DNA from: Flectobacillus longus
Lineage (GTDB): Bacteria > Bacteroidota > Bacteroidia > Cytophagales > Spirosomataceae
Assembly: GCF_030056705.1 (NCBI RefSeq)
Contig: NZ_JASHIC010000010.1
Location: 124,001 to 188,000 of the forward strand
Length of the DNA: 64,000 bases
Reading direction: 5' to 3'
Of this stretch, positions 17,463 through 26,116 are shown in pieces. The position numbers and the translations under genes were made by a program. Under the pieces are notes generated by a model. The model worked only from the letters and a program-made list of their open reading frames with translations. It made no database searches and was not told the origin of the DNA. The stretch's first letter is position 1, and each line of letters begins with the position of its first letter.

Positions 17463-18569
17463 ATGGGCGATTTAAAAATCAATAAAGAAGAAATTCTCAA
17501 GGCTTTATCGACGGTTCCTGAACCAGATTTGAAAAAAGACTTAGTTACCCTCAATATGATAAAGGACATAGAGTTGGGTGTAGGAGAAGTACGTTTTACA
17601 GTAGTACTTACAACACCTGCGTGTCCTTTGAAAGAAAAAATCAGAAAAGACTGCGAAAATGCTATCCACGAACACGTAGACCCTAATCTGAGAGTTGTAA
17701 TTAATATGACCGCTGATGTAACTACTACTCGTTTTGGTAATTCTACTTTGTTGCCAGATGTAAAAAATATTATTGCAGTGGCTTCAGGTAAGGGTGGAGT
17801 TGGTAAATCTACAGTAACTGCCAATTTGGCTATGGCACTCAAATTATCTGGTGCTAAAGTAGGTATTATCGATGCCGATATCTCTGGACCTTCGATTCCT
17901 GTGATGTTTGGTGCCGAAGATTTGCAACCAATGGTTCAGCAGATAGATGGCAAAAACATGATTCAGCCTATCATGCAGTACGGCATCAAGATGATTTCAA
18001 TGGGCTTTTTGGCTCCTCAAGACAATCCTGTGCCTTGGCGTGGTCCAATGGCTACACAGGCTTTGCGTCAGTTCTTTGGCGATACACACTGGGGTGAATT
18101 AGATTATTTATTGATTGATCTTCCTCCTGGTACTTCAGATATTCACTTGTCATTGGTACAACTAGTGCCAGTTACTGGTGCAGTAGTAGTAACTACTCCA
18201 CAAAAAGTGGCTTTGGCCGATGCTACCAAGGGTTTGATGTTCTTCCGTCAAGCTCAAATCAATGTTCCTGTACTAGGAGTTGTTGAAAATATGGCTTATT
18301 TTACACCAGAAGAGTTACCAAACAATAAATATTATATTTTTGGTAAAGATGGTGGGAAAGAATTGGCTGCAAAATACGAAACAGAATTATTAGGGTCTAT
18401 TCCTTTGGTACAGGGTATTCGTGAAGGTGGCGACGACGGTAAGCCTGTTGTTATGGGTGATTCGATTATGACACAAGCCTTTAAAGACCTTGCCGAAAAC
18501 GTAGCACAACAAGTAGCTATTCGTAATGCAACGATAGACAAAACTACGCCAGTGCAGTTGAAAGTGTAG
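17463..18569 (+). CDS. mrp: Mrp/ApbC-type Fe-S carrier P-loop ATPase
   Basis: 368 residues from the ATG at 17463 (MGDLKINKEEIL); an in-frame TTG at 17439 would add eight residues. The N-terminal MIP18/DUF59 domain (about 1-85) contains TTPACPLKEKI. The ParA-like ATPase domain has the deviant Walker A ASGKGGVGKSTV near residue 108, then DADISGPS and LIDLPPGTSD. It assembles or transfers Fe-S clusters in the cytoplasm, consistent with the Nfu-type gene next door. The C-terminal CxxC that bridges the cluster in many Mrp/ApbC proteins is replaced by TPEELPNN. Confidence 0.93.
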   Translation: MGDLKINKEEILKALSTVPEPDLKKDLVTLNMIKDIELGVGEVRFTVVLTTPACPLKEKIRKDCENAIHEHVDPNLRVVINMTADVTTTRFGNSTLLPDVKNIIAVASGKGGVGKSTVTANLAMALKLSGAKVGIIDADISGPSIPVMFGAEDLQPMVQQIDGKNMIQPIMQYGIKMISMGFLAPQDNPVPWRGPMATQALRQFFGDTHWGELDYLLIDLPPGTSDIHLSLVQLVPVTGAVVVTTPQKVALADATKGLMFFRQAQINVPVLGVVENMAYFTPEELPNNKYYIFGKDGGKELAAKYETELLGSIPLVQGIREGGDDGKPVVMGDSIMTQAFKDLAENVAQQVAIRNATIDKTTPVQLKV

Positions 18570-18735
18570 ACGATGAATACATATAGCTAAATTTCCTAGC
18601 TACCTGTCGGCTTTAGTATCAAATAATTACGATATTTGTATTACTAGCAAAATCGAATAGGGCAGAAGCAAAATTCTAGCTTGAATATATTTATGGATCT
18701 TGCTAAAAGACCATACAACCAACTTGTTATAAAGC

Positions 18736-18987
18736 ATGGAAACAACGTTTGAGAATTCTCTAGCAGAAAAAGTAGAAGCGGCCTTAAATAAGATTCGTCC
18801 TTATTTGGTAGCTGATGGTGGCAATGTGGAAGTTATCGAAATCACAAATGATTTGGTTCTTCGATTACAATTTGTGGGCGCATGCAGTTCGTGTTCAATG
18901 TCTGCCATGACTTTCAAAGCTGGTATAGAGGAAACCATCCGTCGTGAAGTTCCTGAAATTGCTCGTGTCGAAGCTGTTGTGGCTTAA
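18736..18987 (+). CDS. NifU-like C-terminal domain protein (Nfu)
   Basis: 83 residues, a single NifU_N-independent Nfu domain. Features are IRPYLVADGGNVEV, then GACSSCSMSAMTFKAGIE with the cluster-binding CxxC, and IEETIRREVPEI. It binds a [4Fe-4S] cluster as a dimer and passes it to client proteins. It follows mrp by 166 bases in the same direction, suggesting a shared Fe-S assembly function. A strong terminator follows. Confidence 0.92.
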   Translation: METTFENSLAEKVEAALNKIRPYLVADGGNVEVIEITNDLVLRLQFVGACSSCSMSAMTFKAGIEETIRREVPEIARVEAVVA

Positions 18988-19018
18988 TTCACTTAAAGCT
19001 TTGCCCAAAATATATATA

Positions 19019-19048
19019 TAGCCCTTGCAAATTATTTTGCAGGGGCTA
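19019..19048. terminator. Terminator after nfu
   Basis: TAGCCCTTGCAAA and TTTGCAGGGGCTA form a 13-bp stem with one G-T pair and a 4-base loop, 31 bases after the stop. Confidence 0.75.
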
Positions 19049-19073
19049 TTCGTTGTGTAGGAGTAATAATCAA

Positions 19074-19150
19074 TTTCGGATTTGGGATTTCGGATTTTAA
19101 AAAACGTAAGCAATACTTCCGAAATCAAACATCCGAAATCCGCAATACTT
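19074..19150. repeat. TCCGAAATC-type intergenic repeat, copy 1 (family D)
   Basis: CGGATTTGGGATTTCGGATT is followed by TTCCGAAATCAAACATCCGA and AATCCGCAATACTT, so direct and inverted copies of the word TTTCGGAT face each other. The element at 25190-25271, read on the minus strand, has the same word order and the same position just upstream of a gene start. Confidence 0.75.
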
Positions 19151-19174
19151 AATCATTCACTCAATAACAACCGT

Positions 19175-20215
19175 ATGAAAAAAATTGCTTTACTATTTGT
19201 CTTCGTAGTAGGTTTTGTACAGGCTCAGGCTCAAGTACAACGAGGAGGTATCAACTTTTTTAAAGGAACGCTCAAGAGTGCATTTACCTTGGCACAGGCT
19301 CAGAATAAACCACTTTTTGTAGAAATTTATGCAATAGGTTGTCCTCATTGTGAAAATTTTAAAAAGACTTTCGATACTAACCCTAGAGTAGGGGCTTTTT
19401 TCAATAAAAAATTTGTTAATTATCAATTAGAAGTAAACTCTCCTGAGGCAAGAGCTTTTCGTCAAAAACATAATATTTATGTACTGTCAACGCCCTTAAT
19501 GAGTTTTTGGGACAAAGACGAAAAATTACTGCATATCCAGTCGGCAGGCGATGAGCAAAACAACGAAGCCTATATCATCAATATGGGCGAGCGTGCTATT
19601 AATCCACAAATGCAATCGGCTACTTGGAAAAACTATTTCAAGCAGGGTATGAACGACGATAATTTCTTGATTGAATATGCCTACACTTGTCGTTTGTTAT
19701 GCGATACTACTGATAACCTAGCGGCAATGCGCACGTATGCACAAAAACAAAAACCAGAGATGCTGTCTAGCCCGACAAACTTTGTTGTTCTACAAAAAAT
19801 TATCATGGATGACGAAAACCCCTTGTTTATCAACATGATGAATCATCTGGAAGAATTCAATAAAAAATTTGGAGCACAGAATGTTAAGGTGACTGCCGAA
19901 AATATCGTCATGTATAGCTTGTATTGCAGCCGAGCACAACAATATTCGCCTGAAAAATTCACTCAAATGAAAGAATATCTTCGTCGTTTGGGTATCGACG
20001 AACAATCGATTCGTGGGCGTTTTGTATGGACAGAATCGACCGTACTTTTCAAAGCAGGTAGAGACCTCGAAGCTGCCAATTTGATTGATGCTTTTTGTAA
20101 AAATATAAAGCAAATCGACAAAAAAGATGCTACTTTCATAGAAACTTTTGTCAAAACTAAAACAACAAATTCGGCTGCGCTCGAAAAACTAGATTGGATT
20201 TTTAAGAAAAAATAA
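19175..20215 (+). CDS. Exported thioredoxin-fold protein
   Basis: 346 residues from the ATG at 19175, which begins a clear signal peptide (MKKIALLFVFVVGFVQAQAQ). The thioredoxin-like domain (about 30-140) has the redox motif CPHC in YAIGCPHCENFKK, with the cis-proline region in LSTPLMSFW. The remaining 200 residues are helical and contain no recognised motif. It probably acts in the periplasm as a disulfide reductase or chaperone-like protein of the DUF255/thioredoxin_7 group. The upstream in-frame extension to 19082 overlaps the family D repeat and is not used. Confidence 0.85.
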   Translation: MKKIALLFVFVVGFVQAQAQVQRGGINFFKGTLKSAFTLAQAQNKPLFVEIYAIGCPHCENFKKTFDTNPRVGAFFNKKFVNYQLEVNSPEARAFRQKHNIYVLSTPLMSFWDKDEKLLHIQSAGDEQNNEAYIINMGERAINPQMQSATWKNYFKQGMNDDNFLIEYAYTCRLLCDTTDNLAAMRTYAQKQKPEMLSSPTNFVVLQKIIMDDENPLFINMMNHLEEFNKKFGAQNVKVTAENIVMYSLYCSRAQQYSPEKFTQMKEYLRRLGIDEQSIRGRFVWTESTVLFKAGRDLEAANLIDAFCKNIKQIDKKDATFIETFVKTKTTNSAALEKLDWIFKKK

Positions 20216-20330
20216 ACTACTAGGGGTAGAGACATCAAGTGTAGGGGTGAATTCTTTTACTCGCAGTACACATAGGCATCTCTATCCCATTTTTATTCAC
20301 TCTACTACCTCAAAACCCCACTGTCTCGCC

Positions 20331-20338
20331 TAAATTTG
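20331..20338 (+). promoter_or_regulatory. Candidate -7 box for the Ddl-like gene
   Basis: TAAATTTG, an exact TAnnTTTG match 70 bases before the ATG at 20408. No clear -33 element is seen. Confidence 0.4.
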
Positions 20339-20407
20339 CTATATTGCACGCCAAAAATAGCATTCTCTTCAACGTTTAATCCCGATTGGTTAATCGGGCA
20401 TTTCAAC

Positions 20408-22192
20408 ATGAATATAGGTATCTTCTTTGGCGGGCCCGCTCGTGAACGTGAAATTAGTTTTGCTGGTGGTAAAACTGCGATGGAAAACATCGACAAATCA
20501 CTTTTTACTCCTATTCCCATTTTTGTAGATGGCACAGGAAATTTCATCATTCTCAATGAGTCGTTGGTATATTCTAGCGCTATCCGTGATTTTTATCCCC
20601 CAAAATCTTATCAAGGTGATTACACGATTTACTCAGAATCACTAGGGCAATTATCTGACGAAGAACTTGATACCATGCTCCAAACAATTGGTACACGTAT
20701 TTCGCCCGACAAATTTAAGTCTTACATCGACTTTGCCTTTATTGCTATGCACGGACCAGGTTGCGAAGATGGCAGTATTCAAGGTTTATTAGAGTGGTAC
20801 GGTATTCCATATTCAGGGCCAAGTGTTATGGGTTCTTCGATTGGTATTGATAAAATTGCCCAAAATGATTTGATTCGTTTGGCAGTAGGTCTTAACAAAA
20901 GAACAGCTACTTTAACTCGTCAATCTTTTGAGCAAGAGGAGGCTAGTATATTGTTTGAGCAAATCAAAGCACAAGTAGGATTACCATTTGTGGTAAAAGC
21001 ACCACACCAAGGCTCGTCTATTGGAGTTGCTTTTGTGAAAAAAGATGAAGTAAGTGATTTTGTAAAAGCAGTAAAACAGTGCTTTTTTATTCGTGAGGTA
21101 AGTGCTGAAGAATGGAATACAACTGATAAGAAAGAGTATGTTCAGAAAATGGCTAATCTCGATGAAGGTATCGGTTTGCCAGTGGCCTTGAACAACGAAT
21201 TAATATATCACCCAGCTGAATTATTGACGAAACTTGATGCACATTTTGCACAAGCAAATGCCAAAGCTGAGTTGATTTCGAGTAATGCTGAAGATGCCGT
21301 TTTGTTTGAAAGTTTTGTAAAAGGACAAGAATTTAGCTGTGGGGTAATCCAAACACCAGATTGTGTTTCAGTAGCATTACCACCAACCGAAATTATCGCA
21401 GGAGTAGAAGTATTTGATTTTAAAGCAAAATATCAATCTTCTGCTACTCGCAAGCGTATTCCAATCGCAACGTCATTGGATAATCTTAATAAGGTACAAG
21501 CTGATGTCAAAAAAGCTTTTGACTCATTGAAATTTGGTGTTTGTACTCGTATTGATGGTTTCTTGACACCAGAAGGCGAAGTGCTATTACACGATCCAAA
21601 TACCATTCCAGGAATGTCACCAACGTCGTTGATTTTTAAACAAATGGGCGAAATTGGATTGAATGTAACGGATGCTATTACTTATTTTATCCGCCAGTCG
21701 ATTCGTGAGCGTATTCGTACTGGAAAGAATACCATTAAATTTCAGTTATTGTTAGAAAAATTAGATGCAGCAATTGCTACTCGTATCGAAGGGTTGGCAT
21801 CTCGTAAGCAGGTAGCATTCTTGTTTGGAGGATTCGACGCCGAAGCGCAAGAAGCATCTTATGCCGAAGCCAAAAAAGTGTATGGTCGTTTGGCCGCTAG
21901 TACTGACTCACTACCTGTTCCAATTTTTGTAATAGGAAACGATGCTTTCTCAGCAAAATACTACAAACTTCCAACGAACATCATGTTCAAAGAATTTGCC
22001 GAAGATATTGTGAAGGCATTAGATGGCTCGGTACACCCATTGATTACTCAAACTCGAATCAATGCGGAGGCAATTACACTACATTTTACGGGTAAATTAG
22101 TAGGTTCTGTGGAAGAAATCGACTTGTCCACAATCTTATCAACATGTCAAGCGCAACAAAACTTTGTAGCTGGTTTAGAGATTGCGCTGTAG
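20408..22192 (+). CDS. Enlarged D-Ala-D-Ala ligase-like ATP-grasp protein
   Basis: 594 residues, against 300-370 for ordinary Ddl. Residues 1-435 contain the Ddl fold: IGIFFGGPAREREISFAGG, MHGPGCEDGSIQGLLE, VVKAPHQGSSIGVAFV, RIDGF and the metal/ATP region LLHDPNTIPGMSPTSL (Asp in place of the usual Glu). The C-terminal part (about 465-594) begins with VAFLFGGFDAEAQEASYAEA and continues to VPIFVIGND, echoing the N-terminal FFGGPARERE... PIFVDGTG, so the pre-ATP-grasp half seems duplicated. It may be the peptidoglycan D-Ala-D-Ala ligase or a relative with a different dipeptide or substrate. The ATG at 20408 starts exactly at the fold. Confidence 0.82.
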   Translation: MNIGIFFGGPAREREISFAGGKTAMENIDKSLFTPIPIFVDGTGNFIILNESLVYSSAIRDFYPPKSYQGDYTIYSESLGQLSDEELDTMLQTIGTRISPDKFKSYIDFAFIAMHGPGCEDGSIQGLLEWYGIPYSGPSVMGSSIGIDKIAQNDLIRLAVGLNKRTATLTRQSFEQEEASILFEQIKAQVGLPFVVKAPHQGSSIGVAFVKKDEVSDFVKAVKQCFFIREVSAEEWNTTDKKEYVQKMANLDEGIGLPVALNNELIYHPAELLTKLDAHFAQANAKAELISSNAEDAVLFESFVKGQEFSCGVIQTPDCVSVALPPTEIIAGVEVFDFKAKYQSSATRKRIPIATSLDNLNKVQADVKKAFDSLKFGVCTRIDGFLTPEGEVLLHDPNTIPGMSPTSLIFKQMGEIGLNVTDAITYFIRQSIRERIRTGKNTIKFQLLLEKLDAAIATRIEGLASRKQVAFLFGGFDAEAQEASYAEAKKVYGRLAASTDSLPVPIFVIGNDAFSAKYYKLPTNIMFKEFAEDIVKALDGSVHPLITQTRINAEAITLHFTGKLVGSVEEIDLSTILSTCQAQQNFVAGLEIAL

Positions 22193-22195
22193 TAT

Positions 22196-22460
22196 TTAGT
22201 GATTGAGTGGTTGAGTAATTATTTGAATCCGTAGAGACGTAATACTTTACGTCTTAAGCCGAGTCAGACATAGCGTAGTAGTACCAAAACATAAGTCATC
22301 CCGAATTTTGGAACAAGGATGATTCAATAATTTTTATCAAAAAAAGCGGTCGAAAAACAATTTTCGACCGCTTTTTTTGGTGCTAGATAGAACTCAGTTT
22401 TAGACGTAAAGTATTACGTCTCTACGGTTGATATACCAATTTTAACATAATTGCTCAATT
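22196..22460. repeat. Composite intergenic repeat, copy 2 (family A/B), most complete
   Basis: Order: GTGATTGAGTGGTTGAGTAA words; palindromic unit 22231-22257; about 80 unrelated bases; terminator hairpin 22339-22378; inverted palindromic unit 22399-22425; then AACATAATTGCTCAATTT. The reverse complement of the first palindromic unit matches the second at 26 of 27 positions, so the element is a mirror image around the hairpin. Confidence 0.85.
22339..22378. terminator. Bidirectional terminator hairpin
   Basis: Two perfect 18-base arms (AAAAAAAGCGGTCGAAAA and complement) with a 4-base loop, between convergent Ddl-like and coiled-coil genes. Same family as 11251-11292. Confidence 0.85.
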
Positions 22461-23425
22461 TATTTTACGCTAAATACACCCTGTCCAATTTTAAATCCTT
22501 CAGCATACAATTCTACGGTATAATTTCCAGAATTATATCTTGAGTTTTCGCCACGGCTAAAAAGCATTTCAACTCTTTGGTCGTTACTGGTATATTCTAT
22601 AATTTTTTTAGAAGTATAGGCTGTTTCTATGCCATTAAATTGGAAAATCCCAGAACCTAAGGCACTATCTGAAATTACAGCACCTGTTGGATCTAAAATA
22701 CGAAGAATAATTTCCTTTTCATTTTGTTCGGTCAAAGGGTTAGAAGGTAGGTTGAAAATAACCAATAATTGATTCATTTTCTTAGATTTATAATTACCAC
22801 CATCTTGTACTTTTCCACGAGAATTAACTGCCAATACCTGAATATTGATTGCTTTTAATTGAGCACCAATACGTACTTTTTTACTCAGCTCTTCATTTTT
22901 GGTACGTTCTTCAGTAACCGACTGGGTCAGCACTTCACGTTCGGCACGTAAGCCTGTATTTTCGCGTACTACACCTTCTTTCTCTTGTGTCAAAATTCCT
23001 TTTTCTTTCACCAAACTTTCGTTTTCAGAACGAAGCTTGCTAATCTGCTGGTCTTTTTCAGATAGTAAAGCAATATATTCTTGAATTTTTTCCTCGTAGG
23101 TGCTTTTATCAAACTTACTGGTATTCTTTAGTTCAGCTTTGTCATGATTTAAACGAGCCTTCAGGCGCTCCAGTTCTTCAACTTTACCACCAAGTTCCTT
23201 AATTTCAGCAATTTTGGCATCTAGTTGGGTCGAAATAGAATCCAAACGAGTACGTACTGTAGTCAGCTCTTCAATTTTCTGATTAATAATAGATTCCTGA
23301 CTTTCAGTCTTTTGATTTGCATTAAAAAGCATATATCCTAAAACCAATATAACAACCGCTGCAAGTCCCAAAATGATTTTGAGTAGGCTATTGTTGACCG
23401 AATTAGGCGCATTTTGATTATTCAT
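22460..23425 (-). CDS. Membrane-anchored coiled-coil protein (paralogue 2)
   Basis: 321 residues. One membrane helix (about 14-32) is followed by a long coiled coil (about 38-195) and a C-terminal beta-rich domain (about 205-321) ending in NYTVELYAEGFKIGQGVFSVK-like sequence. It aligns over its whole length with the protein at 8109-9062, including NNSLLK/NNSLWK at the N-terminus, DAKIAEIKELGGKVEELE in the coil and LRILDPTGAV in the C-terminal domain. Function unknown; the shared domain may bind a periplasmic or envelope partner. Both copies are monocistronic on the minus strand. Confidence 0.8.
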   Translation of the reverse strand: MNNQNAPNSVNNSLLKIILGLAAVVILVLGYMLFNANQKTESQESIINQKIEELTTVRTRLDSISTQLDAKIAEIKELGGKVEELERLKARLNHDKAELKNTSKFDKSTYEEKIQEYIALLSEKDQQISKLRSENESLVKEKGILTQEKEGVVRENTGLRAEREVLTQSVTEERTKNEELSKKVRIGAQLKAINIQVLAVNSRGKVQDGGNYKSKKMNQLLVIFNLPSNPLTEQNEKEIILRILDPTGAVISDSALGSGIFQFNGIETAYTSKKIIEYTSNDQRVEMLFSRGENSRYNSGNYTVELYAEGFKIGQGVFSVK

Positions 23426-23749
23426 AATAATAAAGTACTAAAAATGAAAAAGATAAATTTTATCATAAATTACGGTTGCAATAATAGATAAAGTTTTGAA
23501 CCGAAATAAATTTTCATTTGAAATATCAATATTTTGTGCGCATTGATGAAAATAGGATTTTATAGGTGAAAATTTGATGCAAATAAAGTGTAAGGTAGAA
23601 CTACCAAAAGCGTGTAATAGATAGGTTGAGATAAAATTAGCAGAAACACTGTAAGGTTTATAACTCAGAAAGCTTTACTAATGTACATTTTTCTGAGCAT
23701 ATAAACATCATTTGTAGCATACCGTTAACTCGATTATTGTAAAATATAC
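23426..23749. other. AT-rich gap, nothing recognised
   Basis: 324 bases between two minus-strand genes. No coding, hairpin or repeat signal was seen. Confidence 0.4.
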
Positions 23750-25123
23750 TTACTTCTTCAGTCTACTTACTTTGATGGGCATATTGCCTTTGGGTTTGAG
23801 GGTAATTTGTGGGTCAGGAAAGACCTCTTCTATTTTTTCAAAATCAAAATATTTGACCAATAGTATCAGCATAATTTGCATTTCCATAAGGGCAAAATTA
23901 TTGCCAATACAAAGTCTAGGGCCACCTCCAAATGGTAAGTAGGCATAACTTGGACGTTGCTTGATTTGCTCAGGTAAAAAGTTGTCAGGATTAAATTCCT
24001 CTGGGTTTGTCCAATAAGCTTTATTTCGATGAAGTAAATACGGACTGAAAAATACTTGCTCTTTAGCAGGAATCAAATACTCACCAATACTTTGATTTTC
24101 CATTACTTGCCTGCTAATTGCCCAAGCTGGAGGGTATAGTCGTAGCACCTCACTTATTACTTGTGAAGTATATGTTAGTTGTCGGATATTCTCAAAATTG
24201 GGTAAATTTTCCCCTAATATCTCTTGCGATTCAGAGCGCATTTTTTGAACTATTTCGGGATGTTGCGACAAAAGATACATAGCCCATGACATCGCCATTG
24301 CTGTGGTTTCATGACCAGCAATAAACAAAGTGACAATCTCATCTCGCAGTTGTTTATCTGTCATTTGTTCATTAGTATCTTCGTCTTTTGCTGTGATAAG
24401 CATTTGCAATAAATCGTCAAATTGCGCTTCTGGATTAATCTTAATTGCATTTCTACGAGTACTAATAATTTCTTGAATTACGGTATTCAATCGATTCGAC
24501 GAAGCTTTAAATTGTTGATTTACCTTGGTGGGTATCCACATCGGAAAGCGCACTGGCGTACGCATTTGTACACTCAAAATTTCATTAAGAGTATCAATGT
24601 CGTGAGAAATATGGGCGATTTGGTTGGTATCTATACTTACCCCAAATAGAGATTTTGTGACAATCAGTAACGTGGTTGCCATCATTTCTTTTGTCATTGC
24701 TAGAATATCAGAACCATTCTGTTGTTCGATGGTAGTTTCCCAACGTTTAATCATAGTCATTGTTTCGTCGTTCATAATATCGACTAACAAGGCCAAACGT
24801 TGCTTGTAAAAAGCAGGTTGAGCTAATTTACGTTGGCGATGCCAAAATTCGCCGTGACTTGTAAGCATTCCATTTCCCAATATTTGTCCTAAAACCCTGT
24901 AAGCACGTCCTTTGATAAAAGCCTTGCTGTGTTCTTGTAAAACATACTTGATATCCTCAGCATTGAGCAATAAGTTGACATTGAGATATACAATACGTAA
25001 CTGCACTATACGCTCATTTTCATGCTGTAGTTTGAGCAAAAAATTGAGAGGATCACGGCCAAATTCTAATGCGTGCCCAAAGAAAAAAACACCCTTGACC
25101 ACTGGGACTTTTTTAAGAAACAT
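23750..25123 (-). CDS. Cytochrome P450
   Basis: 457 residues from the ATG at 25123 (MFLKKVPVVKGVFFFGH); an in-frame start at 25186 adds 21 residues of no P450 character. The I-helix motif is AGHETTAMAMSW, the K-helix ExxR is in SEVLRLYPPAW, and the haem-binding loop FGGGPRLCIGNN has its cysteine 52 residues before the C-terminus. The sequence resembles bacterial CYP102/CYP4-like fatty-acid or terpenoid hydroxylases. No redox partner gene is adjacent, so ferredoxin and reductase must be encoded elsewhere. Substrate unknown. Confidence 0.95.
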   Translation of the reverse strand: MFLKKVPVVKGVFFFGHALEFGRDPLNFLLKLQHENERIVQLRIVYLNVNLLLNAEDIKYVLQEHSKAFIKGRAYRVLGQILGNGMLTSHGEFWHRQRKLAQPAFYKQRLALLVDIMNDETMTMIKRWETTIEQQNGSDILAMTKEMMATTLLIVTKSLFGVSIDTNQIAHISHDIDTLNEILSVQMRTPVRFPMWIPTKVNQQFKASSNRLNTVIQEIISTRRNAIKINPEAQFDDLLQMLITAKDEDTNEQMTDKQLRDEIVTLFIAGHETTAMAMSWAMYLLSQHPEIVQKMRSESQEILGENLPNFENIRQLTYTSQVISEVLRLYPPAWAISRQVMENQSIGEYLIPAKEQVFFSPYLLHRNKAYWTNPEEFNPDNFLPEQIKQRPSYAYLPFGGGPRLCIGNNFALMEMQIMLILLVKYFDFEKIEEVFPDPQITLKPKGNMPIKVSRLKK

Positions 25124-25189
25124 AGATTGTTTGAAAAAATGAAAGGAGTTGAGTATTGGTGCTTTATGAATGATTTTAATAATCATCCA

Positions 25190-25271
25190 TTTCAGATATC
25201 GGATGTTGGATTGCGGAAATGTAACTTACTTTTCAGTATTTCCGAAATCAGAAATCCCAAATCTACAATAG
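25190..25271. repeat. TCCGAAATC-type intergenic repeat, copy 2 (family D)
   Basis: GATATCGGATGTTGGATTGC and ATTTCCGAAATCAGAAATCC are two facing word sets. Read on the minus strand it follows the same order as 19074-19150 (GATTTGGGATTTC, then GTAAG, then TTCCG, then CATCCGA). It lies immediately upstream of the P450 start, as copy 1 lies upstream of the thioredoxin-like gene. Confidence 0.7.
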
Positions 25272-25334
25272 TTTAAAATCCTATATTAACACTTACCTGA
25301 CTGTAAATGATGTAATTGTGTAAAAATCACTCAA

Positions 25335-26063
25335 TCAAAGGTATATCTGTACCATTTTTCGCCAATATCGAGCTTTGTGAGCTTCTTCATCCCAGACGTA
25401 CAAATGATGGTGAATATCTTTATGGTTAAGAATTTCGCTAAAATGAATATTGTTTTCTAAAAAAGCATCTTCTTGTCCAATGGCTAGAATAATATCCATT
25501 TTACGTAAATCGGAAAGTGTTTTTTCATCTTGAAGATTCGGAATAAATTGAATAGGCGTGTTGAAATAAATATCCTCGTCGTGATAGCCACTAAACAAAT
25601 CCCTAAAATATCCTGTCGCCCAAGTCAAGTCATAACGTCCACTCATACCTACAGCTTTGCAGAAATAATGAGGGTATTTCATTGCTATATTGATAGCATG
25701 ATAGGCACCTAAGCTACAACCTGCCGAAATCATATCGCTAAAAGGATTCATTTGGTGCATAAAAGGGATAACCTCTTGTATAATATAGTGCTCGTATGCA
25801 ATATGGCGTACAATACGTTCACGAGGAGAGATGTGCTCATTGTACAAACTTTCGGCATCGATACTATCTACACAAAAGACCTGTAAATATCCTGCGTCAA
25901 TTTTATCTTGAATCGAAGCAATAACCCCCCAGTCTTCATAGTCATAAAATCTAGCAGCCCTCGTAGGAAAAAATAATACACGTGTTCCAGTATGCCCAAA
26001 AACCAGTAACTCCATGTTTTTTTGAAGATTTGGACTAAACCATTGGTGGTATGAGCGGGTCAT
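25335..26063 (-). CDS. Alpha/beta-hydrolase (esterase D / putative tributyrin-esterase group)
   Basis: 242 residues. The nucleophile elbow is GCSLGA (Ser near residue 116), preceded by the strand SDMISA. The catalytic His is probably in DEEAHKARYW near the C-terminus and the acid in GQEDAFLENN. No signal peptide is seen, so it is cytoplasmic. The family (FrmB/Fes-like) hydrolyses short acyl esters or S-formylglutathione-like thioesters; the substrate is not evident. It is in the same direction as the SGNH hydrolase 53 bases upstream, so the two esterases may be co-transcribed. Confidence 0.82.
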   Translation of the reverse strand: MTRSYHQWFSPNLQKNMELLVFGHTGTRVLFFPTRAARFYDYEDWGVIASIQDKIDAGYLQVFCVDSIDAESLYNEHISPRERIVRHIAYEHYIIQEVIPFMHQMNPFSDMISAGCSLGAYHAINIAMKYPHYFCKAVGMSGRYDLTWATGYFRDLFSGYHDEDIYFNTPIQFIPNLQDEKTLSDLRKMDIILAIGQEDAFLENNIHFSEILNHKDIHHHLYVWDEEAHKARYWRKMVQIYL

Positions 26064-26116
26064 GATAGCAGAATTTAAAAAGGGATTGATAGGTCAGAAA
26101 TTTAATAGGAAAACTT

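Noticed and set aside
19082-19174. N-terminal extension of the thioredoxin-like gene
   Set aside because: It translates the family D repeat; the ATG at 19175 begins a proper signal peptide.
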